Below, one piece after another: positions 27,120 through 35,727 of a stretch of DNA of 64,000 bases. The DNA comes from Candidatus Pelagibacter sp. HIMB1321 (GTDB lineage: Bacteria > Pseudomonadota > Alphaproteobacteria > Pelagibacterales > Pelagibacteraceae). Position numbers and translations under genes: made by a program. A model generated the notes under the pieces. The model had not been told where the DNA came from, made no database searches, and saw nothing but the letters and a program-made list of their open reading frames with translations. Within the stretch, counting starts at the first letter, position 1; every line of letters begins with the position of its first letter. Where the stretch lies: NCBI RefSeq assembly GCF_900177485.1, contig NZ_LT840186.1, positions 1,178,001 through 1,242,000 of the forward strand, read 5' to 3'.

Positions 27120-28283
27120 ATGAAACTAGCAAAGAGTCTTGAAAGATTAGGCACTGAATCTGCATTTAGTGTTTTGGCTGAAGCAAAAAAATTAGAAGCT
27201 CAAGGCAAACCTATGATCCATCTAGGTCTAGGTCAGCCTGATTTTAAAACACCAAAACATATAGTTGATGCTGCAAAAAAAGCTTTAGATGATGGTCATC
27301 ATGGATATGTATTAGCAAATGGTCTTTTAGAGTGTAGACAATCTGTATCAAGAAAAATTAAAAAACTTTATAATAAAGATGTAGATCCAGAGAGAATTTT
27401 AATTATGCCAGGCGGCAAGCCTACTATGTATTTTGCAATTCAATGTTTGGGCGAGCCTGGAACCGAAATCATTCACCCTACACCTGGTTTTCCAATTTAT
27501 GAGTCGATGATTAATTATTCTGGTGCAAAAGCAGTTCCATACGACTTAACAGAGGATAAAGACTTAAAATTTGATCCTGAGAAAATTTTATCTTTAATTA
27601 CTGATAAAACTAGAATGTTAATTTTGATTAATCCAAATAATCCAACAGGCAGTTTTGTTGAAAAATCTACAGTTGATGTTTTAGCTGAAGGTTTAAAAAA
27701 ACATCCGCATGTAACAATTTTAAGTGATGAAATTTATAGTAGACAAATTTTTGATGGTAAAGAAATGCCAACTTTTTTTAACTATCCTGACTTACAAGAT
27801 CGATTAATTGTTTTGGATGGTTGGAGTAAAGCGTATGCCATGACAGGATGGAGAATGGGCTGGAGTGTTTGGCCTGAAGAGTTAATTCCACATGTTACAA
27901 AATTAATAATTAACAGTTTTTCATGTGTGAATGTACCATCGCAATTTGGAGGAATAGCTGCACTGGATGGTCCTGATGATCCAATTCATGAAATGATGAA
28001 AAAATTTGATGAGAGAAGAAAGTTAATTCATGAAGGTCTAAATAATTTACCAGGTGTCGAATGTAGTATGCCAGGTGGAGCATTTTATGCCTTTCCAAAT
28101 GTAAGTGGAACAGGAATGAATGGATCTGAGTTTTGCAAAAAAGCAATGCATGATGCAGGTGTTGCAATTGTTCCTGGAACAGCATTTGGAAAAACCTCAG
28201 TAGATTACGTAAGATTTAGTTACGCCGCATCAAAGGACAACATTTCTAACGCATTGGAAAACATCAAAAAAATGTTAGGTTAA
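27120..28283 (+). CDS. PLP-dependent aminotransferase (class I/II, AspC-like)
   Basis: A 387-residue fold-type I aminotransferase. PLP lysine K237 lies in DGWSKAYAMTGWRMGW; the NPNNPTG motif is at 171-177 and SDEIYSR at 202-208 provides the Asp/Tyr pair. GGKPT in place of GAKxA marks the phosphate-binding region. The gene starts one base after the hydroxy-acid oxidase and ends four bases before glcD, suggesting it aminates the oxo-acid made by these oxidases, for example glyoxylate to glycine. The donor and acceptor are inference. Confidence 0.9.
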   Translation: MKLAKSLERLGTESAFSVLAEAKKLEAQGKPMIHLGLGQPDFKTPKHIVDAAKKALDDGHHGYVLANGLLECRQSVSRKIKKLYNKDVDPERILIMPGGKPTMYFAIQCLGEPGTEIIHPTPGFPIYESMINYSGAKAVPYDLTEDKDLKFDPEKILSLITDKTRMLILINPNNPTGSFVEKSTVDVLAEGLKKHPHVTILSDEIYSRQIFDGKEMPTFFNYPDLQDRLIVLDGWSKAYAMTGWRMGWSVWPEELIPHVTKLIINSFSCVNVPSQFGGIAALDGPDDPIHEMMKKFDERRKLIHEGLNNLPGVECSMPGGAFYAFPNVSGTGMNGSEFCKKAMHDAGVAIVPGTAFGKTSVDYVRFSYAASKDNISNALENIKKMLG

Positions 28284-28287
28284 GTCT

Positions 28288-29784
28288 ATGACTGAATTGG
28301 CTCTACCAAAAATCGATAGATCAATAATTACAAGAAAAGATGAAATTGTAAAAAATCTTTCAAGATTAACAAATTTAGAAAATGTTCTAAGTCACGCAGA
28401 TGAAATCAAGCCTTATGAAACAGATGCTTTAGCAGTTTATACTCAAACACCCTTAGCTGTTGTATTACCTGAGAATACAAATGAGGTGAGTGAAATTTTA
28501 AAATATTGTTATCAGGAAAATATAAAAGTTATTCCAAGAGGTGCTGGAACAGGATTGTCAGGTGGTGCACTACCTTTACAAGATGCAATTGTTTTAGGTT
28601 TAGGAAAGTTTAATAAAATTTTAAAAATTGATTTTGAAAATAGATGTGTAGTTACTCAACCAGGTGTAACTAATTTAGGAATTACCCATGCAGTTCAGCA
28701 TAAAGGGTTTTACTATGCTCCAGATCCATCAAGTCAATTAGCGTGTTCAATTGGTGGAAATGTTGCAGAAAATTCAGGTGGAGTTCATTCTTTAAAATAC
28801 GGAACAACCACGAATAATATCCTAGGTGTTGAAATGGTTATGATGGATGGAACTATAACTAGAATTGGTGGAAAATCATTTGACCAAGAGGGTTATGATT
28901 TGATGGGATTAATTTGTGGATCTGAAGGGTTGTTAGGAGTTGTAACAGAAGTAACAGTTAAAATTTTAAAAAAACCAGAAGTAGTTAAAGCAGCCTTGAT
29001 AGGATTTCCCTCAATCCAAGAAGGAGGAGATGCAGCATCAGAAATAATTTCAAGTGGGATAGTTCCAGCCGGTATGGAAATTATGGACAAAGCATTAATT
29101 GAAGCAACAGACAATTTTAGTAAAGCAGGATATCCAAGAGATGCAGAATTATTAGTAATTGTTGAACTTGATGGAACTGAGTCAGAGGTAAACGAATTAC
29201 TAAAAAAAGTTAGTGAAATTGCAAAGAAGAATAATTGCTCAAGCTTAAAGTTAAGCAAAAATGAAAAAGAAAGATTATCGTTTTGGGCAGGACGTAAAGC
29301 TGCATTCCCAGCATGTGGAGCAATGGCACCAGACTACTATTGCATGGATGGTGTTATACCTAGAGGGAAACTTTCACAAACATTACTTGAAATACAAAAA
29401 TTATCTAAGAAATATAATTTACCTGTTGCAAATTGCTTTCATGCAGGTGATGGAAATTTACATCCACTAATTATGTTCGATGGAAGTGATAAAGAACAGT
29501 TACGTAAAACAGAGGAGTTTGGTGCTGAGATTTTAAAAACATGTGTGAGACTTGGAGGTGTAATATCTGGAGAGCATGGTATTGGAATCGAAAAAAGAGA
29601 ATTAATGTGTGAAATGTTCAATGATAATGACATCCAACAGCAATTAGATATTAAAAAATCTTTAGATGAGAAAAACTTATTAAATCCAGGTAAAGTTTAT
29701 CCAATTTTAAAGAAATGTGTTGAGGAAGGAAGGGTACGTGTCCACAAAACAGAAAACAAATTCCCAGATCTTCCAAGATTCTAA
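28288..29784 (+). CDS. glcD: Glycolate oxidase subunit GlcD (FAD-linked oxidase)
   Basis: A 498-residue FAD-linked oxidase of the VAO family. FAD domain: VIPRGAGTGLSGGALPLQDA, QPGVTNLGITHAVQ, SIGGNVAENSGGVHSLKYG; C-terminal domain: NCFHAGDGNLHP (His/Asp/Glu substrate region) and SGEHGIGIEKRELM. Catalytic subunit of the GlcDEF complex converting glycolate to glyoxylate, probably passing electrons through GlcF. Its end overlaps glcE. Confidence 0.95.
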   Translation: MTELALPKIDRSIITRKDEIVKNLSRLTNLENVLSHADEIKPYETDALAVYTQTPLAVVLPENTNEVSEILKYCYQENIKVIPRGAGTGLSGGALPLQDAIVLGLGKFNKILKIDFENRCVVTQPGVTNLGITHAVQHKGFYYAPDPSSQLACSIGGNVAENSGGVHSLKYGTTTNNILGVEMVMMDGTITRIGGKSFDQEGYDLMGLICGSEGLLGVVTEVTVKILKKPEVVKAALIGFPSIQEGGDAASEIISSGIVPAGMEIMDKALIEATDNFSKAGYPRDAELLVIVELDGTESEVNELLKKVSEIAKKNNCSSLKLSKNEKERLSFWAGRKAAFPACGAMAPDYYCMDGVIPRGKLSQTLLEIQKLSKKYNLPVANCFHAGDGNLHPLIMFDGSDKEQLRKTEEFGAEILKTCVRLGGVISGEHGIGIEKRELMCEMFNDNDIQQQLDIKKSLDEKNLLNPGKVYPILKKCVEEGRVRVHKTENKFPDLPRF

Positions 29785-31018
29785 CGATATTTTTTATCCT
29801 AAAGATGAACTTGAGGTTTCAGATTTAGTTAAGGATTTTTATAAAAAAAATTCATCTATCGAGTTAACAGGATCTAATTCTAAAAATTTTATTGGTAATA
29901 AAACTCAAGCTGCGAATAAAGTTTCATTATCAAAACTATCAGGAATTATAGAATATTTTCCTGAGGAGCTTTATATCAAAGTTATAGCTTGTACGCCTTT
30001 GCAAGAAATAGAGGATGCTTTAGAAAAAAATGATCAAGAATTAGCATTTGAACCATTAGATTTTGGTTACATAAAAAACGGCAAACCAAATAAGGGAACA
30101 ATTGGTGGATATTTGTCTTGTAATTATGCAGGTTCAAGAAGATTTAAAGTCGGAAGTGTTAGAGACCATGTGCTAGGATTTAGAGGAGTAAATGGTAAAG
30201 GTGATATCATAAAATCTGGGGGGACTGTTGTTAAAAATGTAACTGGCTATGATCTTTCAAAACTCATATCTGGAGCTTTTGGAACGCTTGTAGCTTTAAC
30301 AGAAATAACTCTAAAGGTTTTACCCAAAAAACAATTAACAAATACTATTGTCATTAAAGTTGATGATAAGAAAAAAATCTATGATTTATTTGATAAAATT
30401 GCTTCATCGAGCAGCGAAATAACTGGAGCAGTTTTTTTACCAGATGAACCAGACGACAGTATGTTTATTAGAAATAAAGAAACTATTTTTAAATTCAATG
30501 ATTTAGATTTTACAGGACCTTACCTAGCTCTTAGACTTGAGGGAGATAAAGTTTCAATTAATGAAAAAACAAAAAAAATTACAAAAGAACTAGATTTAAA
30601 GAAATTCAAAATAGCTACACTTGATAATTATCAATCATCTCCTTTTTGGAAAAAAATAAATAATTTGGAATTGTTTCAAAATACGCAAAACAACTTACTT
30701 AGAATTGTAATTGAACCTGCAAATGGTTCTGAAATGATGAGCTATCTAGGAAATAAATTTAAATATTATATTGATTGGTGTGGTTCATTATTTTGGGTCG
30801 AAGTTCCTCCTAAAAAGAATAATAAAGTTGGTGAAATTAAAAAGAAATCTATTGAACTTGGTGGATACATGACAATTATTAAAACTTCTGAGGAGTATGA
30901 TTATGAGGAAACAATATTTACAGTAGACCCTGTACGATTAATGATTTCAGAAAAAATTAAAAAAAGTTTTGACCCAAAAAGAATATTTAACCCTGGTAAA
31001 ATGTATAGGGGAATTTAA
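29738..31018 (+). CDS. glcE: Glycolate oxidase subunit GlcE
   Basis: A FAD-binding subunit of 426 residues from a GTG at 29738, chosen because an AGGAAGG Shine-Dalgarno sequence sits about eight bases upstream; an ATG at 29717 would add seven residues. It overlaps glcD by 47 bases either way. The FAD-linked pattern is weaker than GlcD: GTIGGYLSCNYAGSRRFKVG, SGGTVVKNVTGYDLSKLISGAFG, and the C-terminal RLMISEKIKKSFDPKRIFNPGKMYRG. Second flavin subunit of the glycolate oxidase complex. Confidence 0.9.
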   Translation: MSTKQKTNSQIFQDSNDIFYPKDELEVSDLVKDFYKKNSSIELTGSNSKNFIGNKTQAANKVSLSKLSGIIEYFPEELYIKVIACTPLQEIEDALEKNDQELAFEPLDFGYIKNGKPNKGTIGGYLSCNYAGSRRFKVGSVRDHVLGFRGVNGKGDIIKSGGTVVKNVTGYDLSKLISGAFGTLVALTEITLKVLPKKQLTNTIVIKVDDKKKIYDLFDKIASSSSEITGAVFLPDEPDDSMFIRNKETIFKFNDLDFTGPYLALRLEGDKVSINEKTKKITKELDLKKFKIATLDNYQSSPFWKKINNLELFQNTQNNLLRIVIEPANGSEMMSYLGNKFKYYIDWCGSLFWVEVPPKKNNKVGEIKKKSIELGGYMTIIKTSEEYDYEETIFTVDPVRLMISEKIKKSFDPKRIFNPGKMYRGI

Positions 31019-32307
31019 TGCAAACTCATTTTTCAGATAAACAATTAGAAAATAGTGATAACAAAGCGACTGAAAAAATTTTTAAAAAATGCGTTCACTG
31101 CGGAATGTGTAATGCCACATGCCCAACACACCAAATTCTAGGTGATGAACTTGATGGGCCAAGAGGTAGAATTTATTTGATTAAAGATATGTTGGAAAAT
31201 AATAAAAAACCAACAGAAAAAGTAGTTAAACATATTGATCGATGCTTATCTTGTTACAGCTGTATGACCACATGCCCATCAGGTGTAAATTATATGCACA
31301 TCATTGACCACGGAAAAAAATATATCGAAAAAAATTATGAGAGAGGTTTTTTTGATAAACTAATAAGATATTTTTTATCAATTACTCTTCCTAACCCAAA
31401 AGTTTTTAAATTTTCAAGTTGGCTTGTAAAATTAGCAAAACCAATAAAATTTTTAATGCCATCAAAAGTAAAAGATATGATGGACCTAATGCCGACTAGT
31501 TTTCCAAAAAAATCTTTACCCATTAAAGAGATATATAAAGTAACTGGTAAAAAGAAAATCGCACGAGTGGCACTGTTAACTGGGTGTGTACAAAAAGAAA
31601 TTTCACCTCAAATTAATGAAGCAACCATTCGATTGTTGAATAGACATGGTGTTGAGGTAGTTGTGCCAAAAAAAATTAGATGTTGTGGTTCTCTTAATCA
31701 TCATCTTGGTAAAGAAGAGGATGCACATCAAGACTTTAAAAATAATATCAATGTTTGGTATGAAGAACATAAAAAAGGAAATTTAGATGCCATTTTATCT
31801 AACACATCTGGTTGTGGAACAACTATGAAAGATTATGGTTTTATATTTAGAGATGATAAGGAACTTAGCAAGAAAGCAAAAGTAATCTCTGAATTAACTA
31901 AGGATATTTCAGAATATATATTTGAAAGTTTAAAATTAAATATTAAATCTAAGAATAAAAAATATAAAGTTGCCTATCATTCAGCTTGTTCTATGCAGCA
32001 TGGTCAAAAAGTTCACAACCAGCCTATCTCATTGCTTGAAAAAACAAAAAATGAAATTTTAGAAATACCAGAAGGCCATATATGCTGTGGCTCTGCTGGA
32101 ACTTATAATATTCTTCAGTCTAAAATTGCAAAGCAACTTTTAACAAAAAAAGTAAATAATATTGAGAGTTTAGAACCAGATTTTATTTCAACAGGAAATA
32201 TTGGTTGTATTACCCAAATTTCTCATGGTACTAAGGTGCCGATACTTCATACGATCGAAGTATTAGATTGGTATACAGGTGGACCTAAACCAACTGCGTT
32301 AACTTAA
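31018..32307 (+). CDS. glcF: Glycolate oxidase iron-sulfur subunit GlcF
   Basis: A 429-residue protein with two ferredoxin-type 4Fe-4S motifs, CVHCGMCNATCP and CLSCYSCMTTCP, and two CCG-type domains (IRCCGSLNHH and HICCGSAGTYN). It carries electrons from GlcD/GlcE to the quinone pool. Its ATG overlaps the glcE stop by one base (TAATG). Confidence 0.95.
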   Translation: MQTHFSDKQLENSDNKATEKIFKKCVHCGMCNATCPTHQILGDELDGPRGRIYLIKDMLENNKKPTEKVVKHIDRCLSCYSCMTTCPSGVNYMHIIDHGKKYIEKNYERGFFDKLIRYFLSITLPNPKVFKFSSWLVKLAKPIKFLMPSKVKDMMDLMPTSFPKKSLPIKEIYKVTGKKKIARVALLTGCVQKEISPQINEATIRLLNRHGVEVVVPKKIRCCGSLNHHLGKEEDAHQDFKNNINVWYEEHKKGNLDAILSNTSGCGTTMKDYGFIFRDDKELSKKAKVISELTKDISEYIFESLKLNIKSKNKKYKVAYHSACSMQHGQKVHNQPISLLEKTKNEILEIPEGHICCGSAGTYNILQSKIAKQLLTKKVNNIESLEPDFISTGNIGCITQISHGTKVPILHTIEVLDWYTGGPKPTALT

Positions 32308-32313
32308 AAATTT

Positions 32314-33267
32314 ATGAAAAAAATTTTAATTACTAGAAGATTATTAAAAGAGAGTGAAGACAAAGCATCTAAGATGTTTGATGCTAATTTAAATTCAAAT
32401 GATGAATTGTATTCTCAATCAAAATTAATTGAATTAACGCAAGGATGTGATGCAGTATTAACTTCTCTTACTGATAAAATGGATGAGGAGACCATTAATA
32501 AATTGCCAGACAGCATCAAAGTAATCTCAAATTTTGCAGTTGGTTTTGGAAATATTGATCTTGAGGCTGCAAAAAAAAGGGGAATAGCAGTTACAAATAC
32601 TCCTGAGGTATTATCTGATGCAACAGCCGAGATTGGAATTTTATTAATATTAGGTGCTTGCAGAAGAGCTTCAGAAGGAATTGAAGCTGCAAGAGAAAGT
32701 AATTGGAAATGGTCTGCTGATTATTTAATTGGTAAACAATTAACAGGAACAAGACTTGGAATTTTAGGAATGGGTCGAATAGGTCAAAAAATTGCTAATA
32801 TAGCAAGGTCACTTGGGATGATAATTCATTATCATAATCGATCAAAACTTTCTGAAGATAAAGAACAAGGTGCTATTTATCATGACAGCTTAAAAAGTCT
32901 TTTTTCAGTTTCAGATGTTTTGTCTATTTGTTGTCCTGCAACAAAAGAAACTGAGAACATGATTAATAAAGAAACAGTTGAATATTTTCCAAAAGGAGCA
33001 GTAATTACAAATGTTGCAAGAGGAGATATTGTCGACGATGAAGCTTTAATTGATGCTTTGAATAGAAGAAAGATTTATGCAGCAGGATTAGATGTCTATA
33101 AAAATGAGCCTAATTTAAATCCTGGATATTTAAAAAATAAATCGGTTTTTATTTTGCCTCATCTTGGTAGTGCAACTAAAGATACCAGAATTGCTATGGC
33201 TAACTTAGCGATAGATAATATCAATGAGTTTTTTGAAACTGGTAACTGCAAAAATAAAGTAAATTAA
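32314..33267 (+). CDS. 2-hydroxyacid dehydrogenase (glyoxylate/hydroxypyruvate reductase-like)
   Basis: A 317-residue NAD(P)-dependent D-2-hydroxyacid dehydrogenase. Rossmann motif LGILGMGRIGQKIANIARSL, FGNIDLEAAKKRGIAVTNTP for domain closure, catalytic Arg/Glu in NVARGDIVDDEALIDAL and YKNEP, and His in ILPHLGSATKDTR. It may reduce glyoxylate or hydroxypyruvate, closing a cycle with the oxidases upstream. It sits six bases after glcF. Confidence 0.93.
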   Translation: MKKILITRRLLKESEDKASKMFDANLNSNDELYSQSKLIELTQGCDAVLTSLTDKMDEETINKLPDSIKVISNFAVGFGNIDLEAAKKRGIAVTNTPEVLSDATAEIGILLILGACRRASEGIEAARESNWKWSADYLIGKQLTGTRLGILGMGRIGQKIANIARSLGMIIHYHNRSKLSEDKEQGAIYHDSLKSLFSVSDVLSICCPATKETENMINKETVEYFPKGAVITNVARGDIVDDEALIDALNRRKIYAAGLDVYKNEPNLNPGYLKNKSVFILPHLGSATKDTRIAMANLAIDNINEFFETGNCKNKVN

Positions 33268-33284
33268 TTTTTACAAAAATCTTA

Positions 33285-34505
33285 ATGAACAAACCCATTT
33301 TAGCACAATCAAAAGCTGTAAGTATTTTTCTTATTTTTGCTTTAGGTTATTTTATTTCAACATTATTAAGAGCTATTAACGCAACTATATCTCCAGAATT
33401 AGTTTCAGAATTTGATCTAAGTGCTGCAGAACTTGGTCTGCTGGGAGGAGGATATTTTTTAGGTTTTGCAACTGTTCAAATTCCCCTTGGATATTTGCTA
33501 GACTCTAAAGGACCAAGAAAAATAGTTTCATATTTTTTATCAATAACAATAGTTGGATTAATTTTATTTGCTTACGCACAAAATTTTATAATGCTTTTAG
33601 TTTCAAGAATATTAATTGGTATTGGAGTTGGTGCCTGTTTAATGGGTCCATTAACAGCTTATAGAGTCTGGTATCTAGATGAAACTCAACAAAGAGCAAA
33701 TTCGTGGATGCTTATGGTTGGTGCAATAGGAATGCTGTCTTCTAGTTTACCAGTACAATATTTTATTCCCACTATTGGATGGAGAGGAGTTTTTATTTTT
33801 TTAACTGTACTTACATTGATTTGTATAATTTTAATTATTCTTTTTATTCCTAAATGGCAAACTGAAGAAAAATTAAATAAAATAAAATATGCTGAACTGA
33901 AAAATGTTTGGCAAAATTCATTTTTTAGAAGCCTAGTGCCTGTGGGCTTTTTTAATTATGGCGGCCTTTTTGCTATCCAAACACTTTGGGCAGGTCCATG
34001 GATGACTAGAGTGTCCGGTTATACTGCGGAAGAAAGTGCGAAAGGATTGTTTTTAATTTATTTTTGTTTGCTTTTTTCTTTTTTGTTATGGGGATATTTT
34101 GTTCCGAAATTTTCTAAAAATATTAAAGATGCAGTCAAACTATTAAGGTGGGGTGCTCCTTTAAATTTAATAGTGTTACTTTTAATTATTTATTTAGGCT
34201 CAAGCGCGGGCGCATCTTACTGGGCCTTATTTGCAGTAAGTTCAATTTTTTTATCATTAACTCAGCCTGCTGTGGGAATGGCTTTCTCTACTTCAAATGC
34301 TGGTAAAGCACTAACATCTTTTAATTTATTATTATTTGTTGGTGCATTTTTTATCCAATGGATTATTGGTATAATTATTGATTTTGGAATTAATCTTGGA
34401 ATGAATGAAATTTATTCATTTAGATTATCGATGTCTTTTGTATTTTTAACATCACTATTTTCTTATTTTTATTTTTTGAAAAAAAGTAATAGTTTTAATT
34501 ATTAA
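33285..34505 (+). CDS. MFS transporter of the glycolate operon
   Basis: A 406-residue transporter with 12 predicted helices. The loop 2-3 MFS motif appears as GYLLDSKGPRKIV (about 66-78). Gene order after glcDEF and the hydroxyacid dehydrogenase suggests transport of a hydroxy acid, but the protein is unrelated by sequence to LctP/GlcA lactate permeases, so the substrate is inference. Its stop overlaps the convergent regulator gene by 11 bases. Confidence 0.88.
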   Translation: MNKPILAQSKAVSIFLIFALGYFISTLLRAINATISPELVSEFDLSAAELGLLGGGYFLGFATVQIPLGYLLDSKGPRKIVSYFLSITIVGLILFAYAQNFIMLLVSRILIGIGVGACLMGPLTAYRVWYLDETQQRANSWMLMVGAIGMLSSSLPVQYFIPTIGWRGVFIFLTVLTLICIILIILFIPKWQTEEKLNKIKYAELKNVWQNSFFRSLVPVGFFNYGGLFAIQTLWAGPWMTRVSGYTAEESAKGLFLIYFCLLFSFLLWGYFVPKFSKNIKDAVKLLRWGAPLNLIVLLLIIYLGSSAGASYWALFAVSSIFLSLTQPAVGMAFSTSNAGKALTSFNLLLFVGAFFIQWIIGIIIDFGINLGMNEIYSFRLSMSFVFLTSLFSYFYFLKKSNSFNY

Positions 34506-35580
34506 TGTGTTTGTAGATTGTTGTTCTGGATATTCCGAGTTTTCTAGCAGTTGCTGCGATATTTTTTGTTTTTAAAAAAGTCGCTCTAATTAAAGTACAT
34601 CTCTGTTTTTTTATTTTAGTATCTTTGCAATTATTACATGCATAAGACTTATCTAAATTTAAAAAATCTTTATTTTGATTGAAATTTTTATTTTGAGTTA
34701 AGAAAACTGATGAACCCAAATAATCACTAATTTTAATTACCTTCCCATTAAGTAAATCTTGAACAATTAATGAAAATGAATTCGTAAATATGTTGTTAAA
34801 ATTTTGATTTTTTAAATCTACTAAACCATGCAGCATAATTTTTGCATTAGAGTTAGAGCCCACAATATTTCCATCACCATTGATAGCTAACAAGCCTACA
34901 CTTGTTGTCGATAAATATTCTTGTCTTGGATGAAAAGATAATATTAATTCATTCGAGAATTGATTAATAAATAGTTTAGTTTCTATACTTCTTGTAGCTA
35001 AATTTACTAAAGCAAGGGTGTGTTGTTCTCGAGATCTTGCATCTGTTGATGCATCTATTATTCCAACTGTATTTCCATCGTAATCAATAATTGGGCTTGC
35101 AAAACAAGATAATTTTTCATGATTTACAAAAAAATGTTCTTTGCCTGAAACAATAGTTGATTTCTTTAATTTCGTAGCTAACCCTAGACCATTAGTTCCA
35201 CAAATCTTTTCAGACCAAATAGATCCAGGTATTACAGATTTACCAACATCTTCTTTTAAACAAGACTTATCAAAAATAGTATCCAGCACTAATCCTTCCT
35301 CATTAGAAAAAGCTACCATAAAATTAGTACCAGCAACCTGTGAATATAAAAGTTCAAGTTCAGGAATAATTATTCTTCTTAAAGCCTCTTTTTTCTGTCT
35401 TGCTTCTTTTAATTCTTGAGATGAGATGACAATTTTTTTTGGATTAGAAAAAGGATTAAGACCAGAGGAGACACATCTTGCCCAACTGTCAGAGACTTCA
35501 TCACTCATTTTCTCTGATAGCATATCTCTTTTTTTGAGAATAAATTTAATCTCATTATTTACGTTTAGAGGAGTGCTCAT
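34495..35580 (-). CDS. AcoR-like transcriptional regulator lacking AAA+ domain (GAF, PAS-like, Fis HTH)
   Basis: A 361-residue protein. The N-terminal SDSWARCVSSGLNP region and the following GAF-like domain (about 75-215, with GSIWSEKICGTNGLGLA and ASPIIDYDGNTVGIIDAS) match AcoR/DhaR activators. A PAS-like segment follows (about 220-290). There is no sigma-54 AAA+ domain; instead a cysteine cluster (C315, C318, C328) sits just before a C-terminal Fis-type helix-turn-helix, KNIAATARKLGISRTTIYKH. It is divergent from the alcohol dehydrogenase/ABC operon, likely its target. The effector is unknown. Confidence 0.85.
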   Translation of the reverse strand: MSTPLNVNNEIKFILKKRDMLSEKMSDEVSDSWARCVSSGLNPFSNPKKIVISSQELKEARQKKEALRRIIIPELELLYSQVAGTNFMVAFSNEEGLVLDTIFDKSCLKEDVGKSVIPGSIWSEKICGTNGLGLATKLKKSTIVSGKEHFFVNHEKLSCFASPIIDYDGNTVGIIDASTDARSREQHTLALVNLATRSIETKLFINQFSNELILSFHPRQEYLSTTSVGLLAINGDGNIVGSNSNAKIMLHGLVDLKNQNFNNIFTNSFSLIVQDLLNGKVIKISDYLGSSVFLTQNKNFNQNKDFLNLDKSYACNNCKDTKIKKQRCTLIRATFLKTKNIAATARKLGISRTTIYKHINN

Positions 35581-35614
35581 AAGAAATTATATTAATTATA
35601 TAGATATGTGATGA

Positions 35615-35656
35615 CAACCAACCCCAGGTTGAATATGTAAATAAACTGGACAGTTT
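35615..35656. promoter_or_regulatory. Candidate operator dyads between regulator and alcohol dehydrogenase
   Basis: The 147-bp divergent gap holds two inverted repeats: CAACC at 35615-35619 with GGTTG at 35627-35631, and AAACTG at 35643-35648 with CAGTTT at 35651-35656, separated by two bases. Fis-type helix-turn-helix proteins bind such dyads, so these are candidate sites for the adjacent regulator. No sigma-54 -24/-12 element is seen, consistent with the regulator lacking an AAA+ domain. Unproven. Confidence 0.4.
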
Positions 35657-35727
35657 TGATTTAAAAAGACTCCCAACAAAACTTAGTTTTTAATAAGCTA
35701 ATTTAATAATTAATGGGAGAATAATAA

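Noticed and set aside
28893..29258. Open frame antisense to glcD
   Set aside because: Fully inside glcD, with a serine/isoleucine-rich translation typical of an antisense reading; no independent support.
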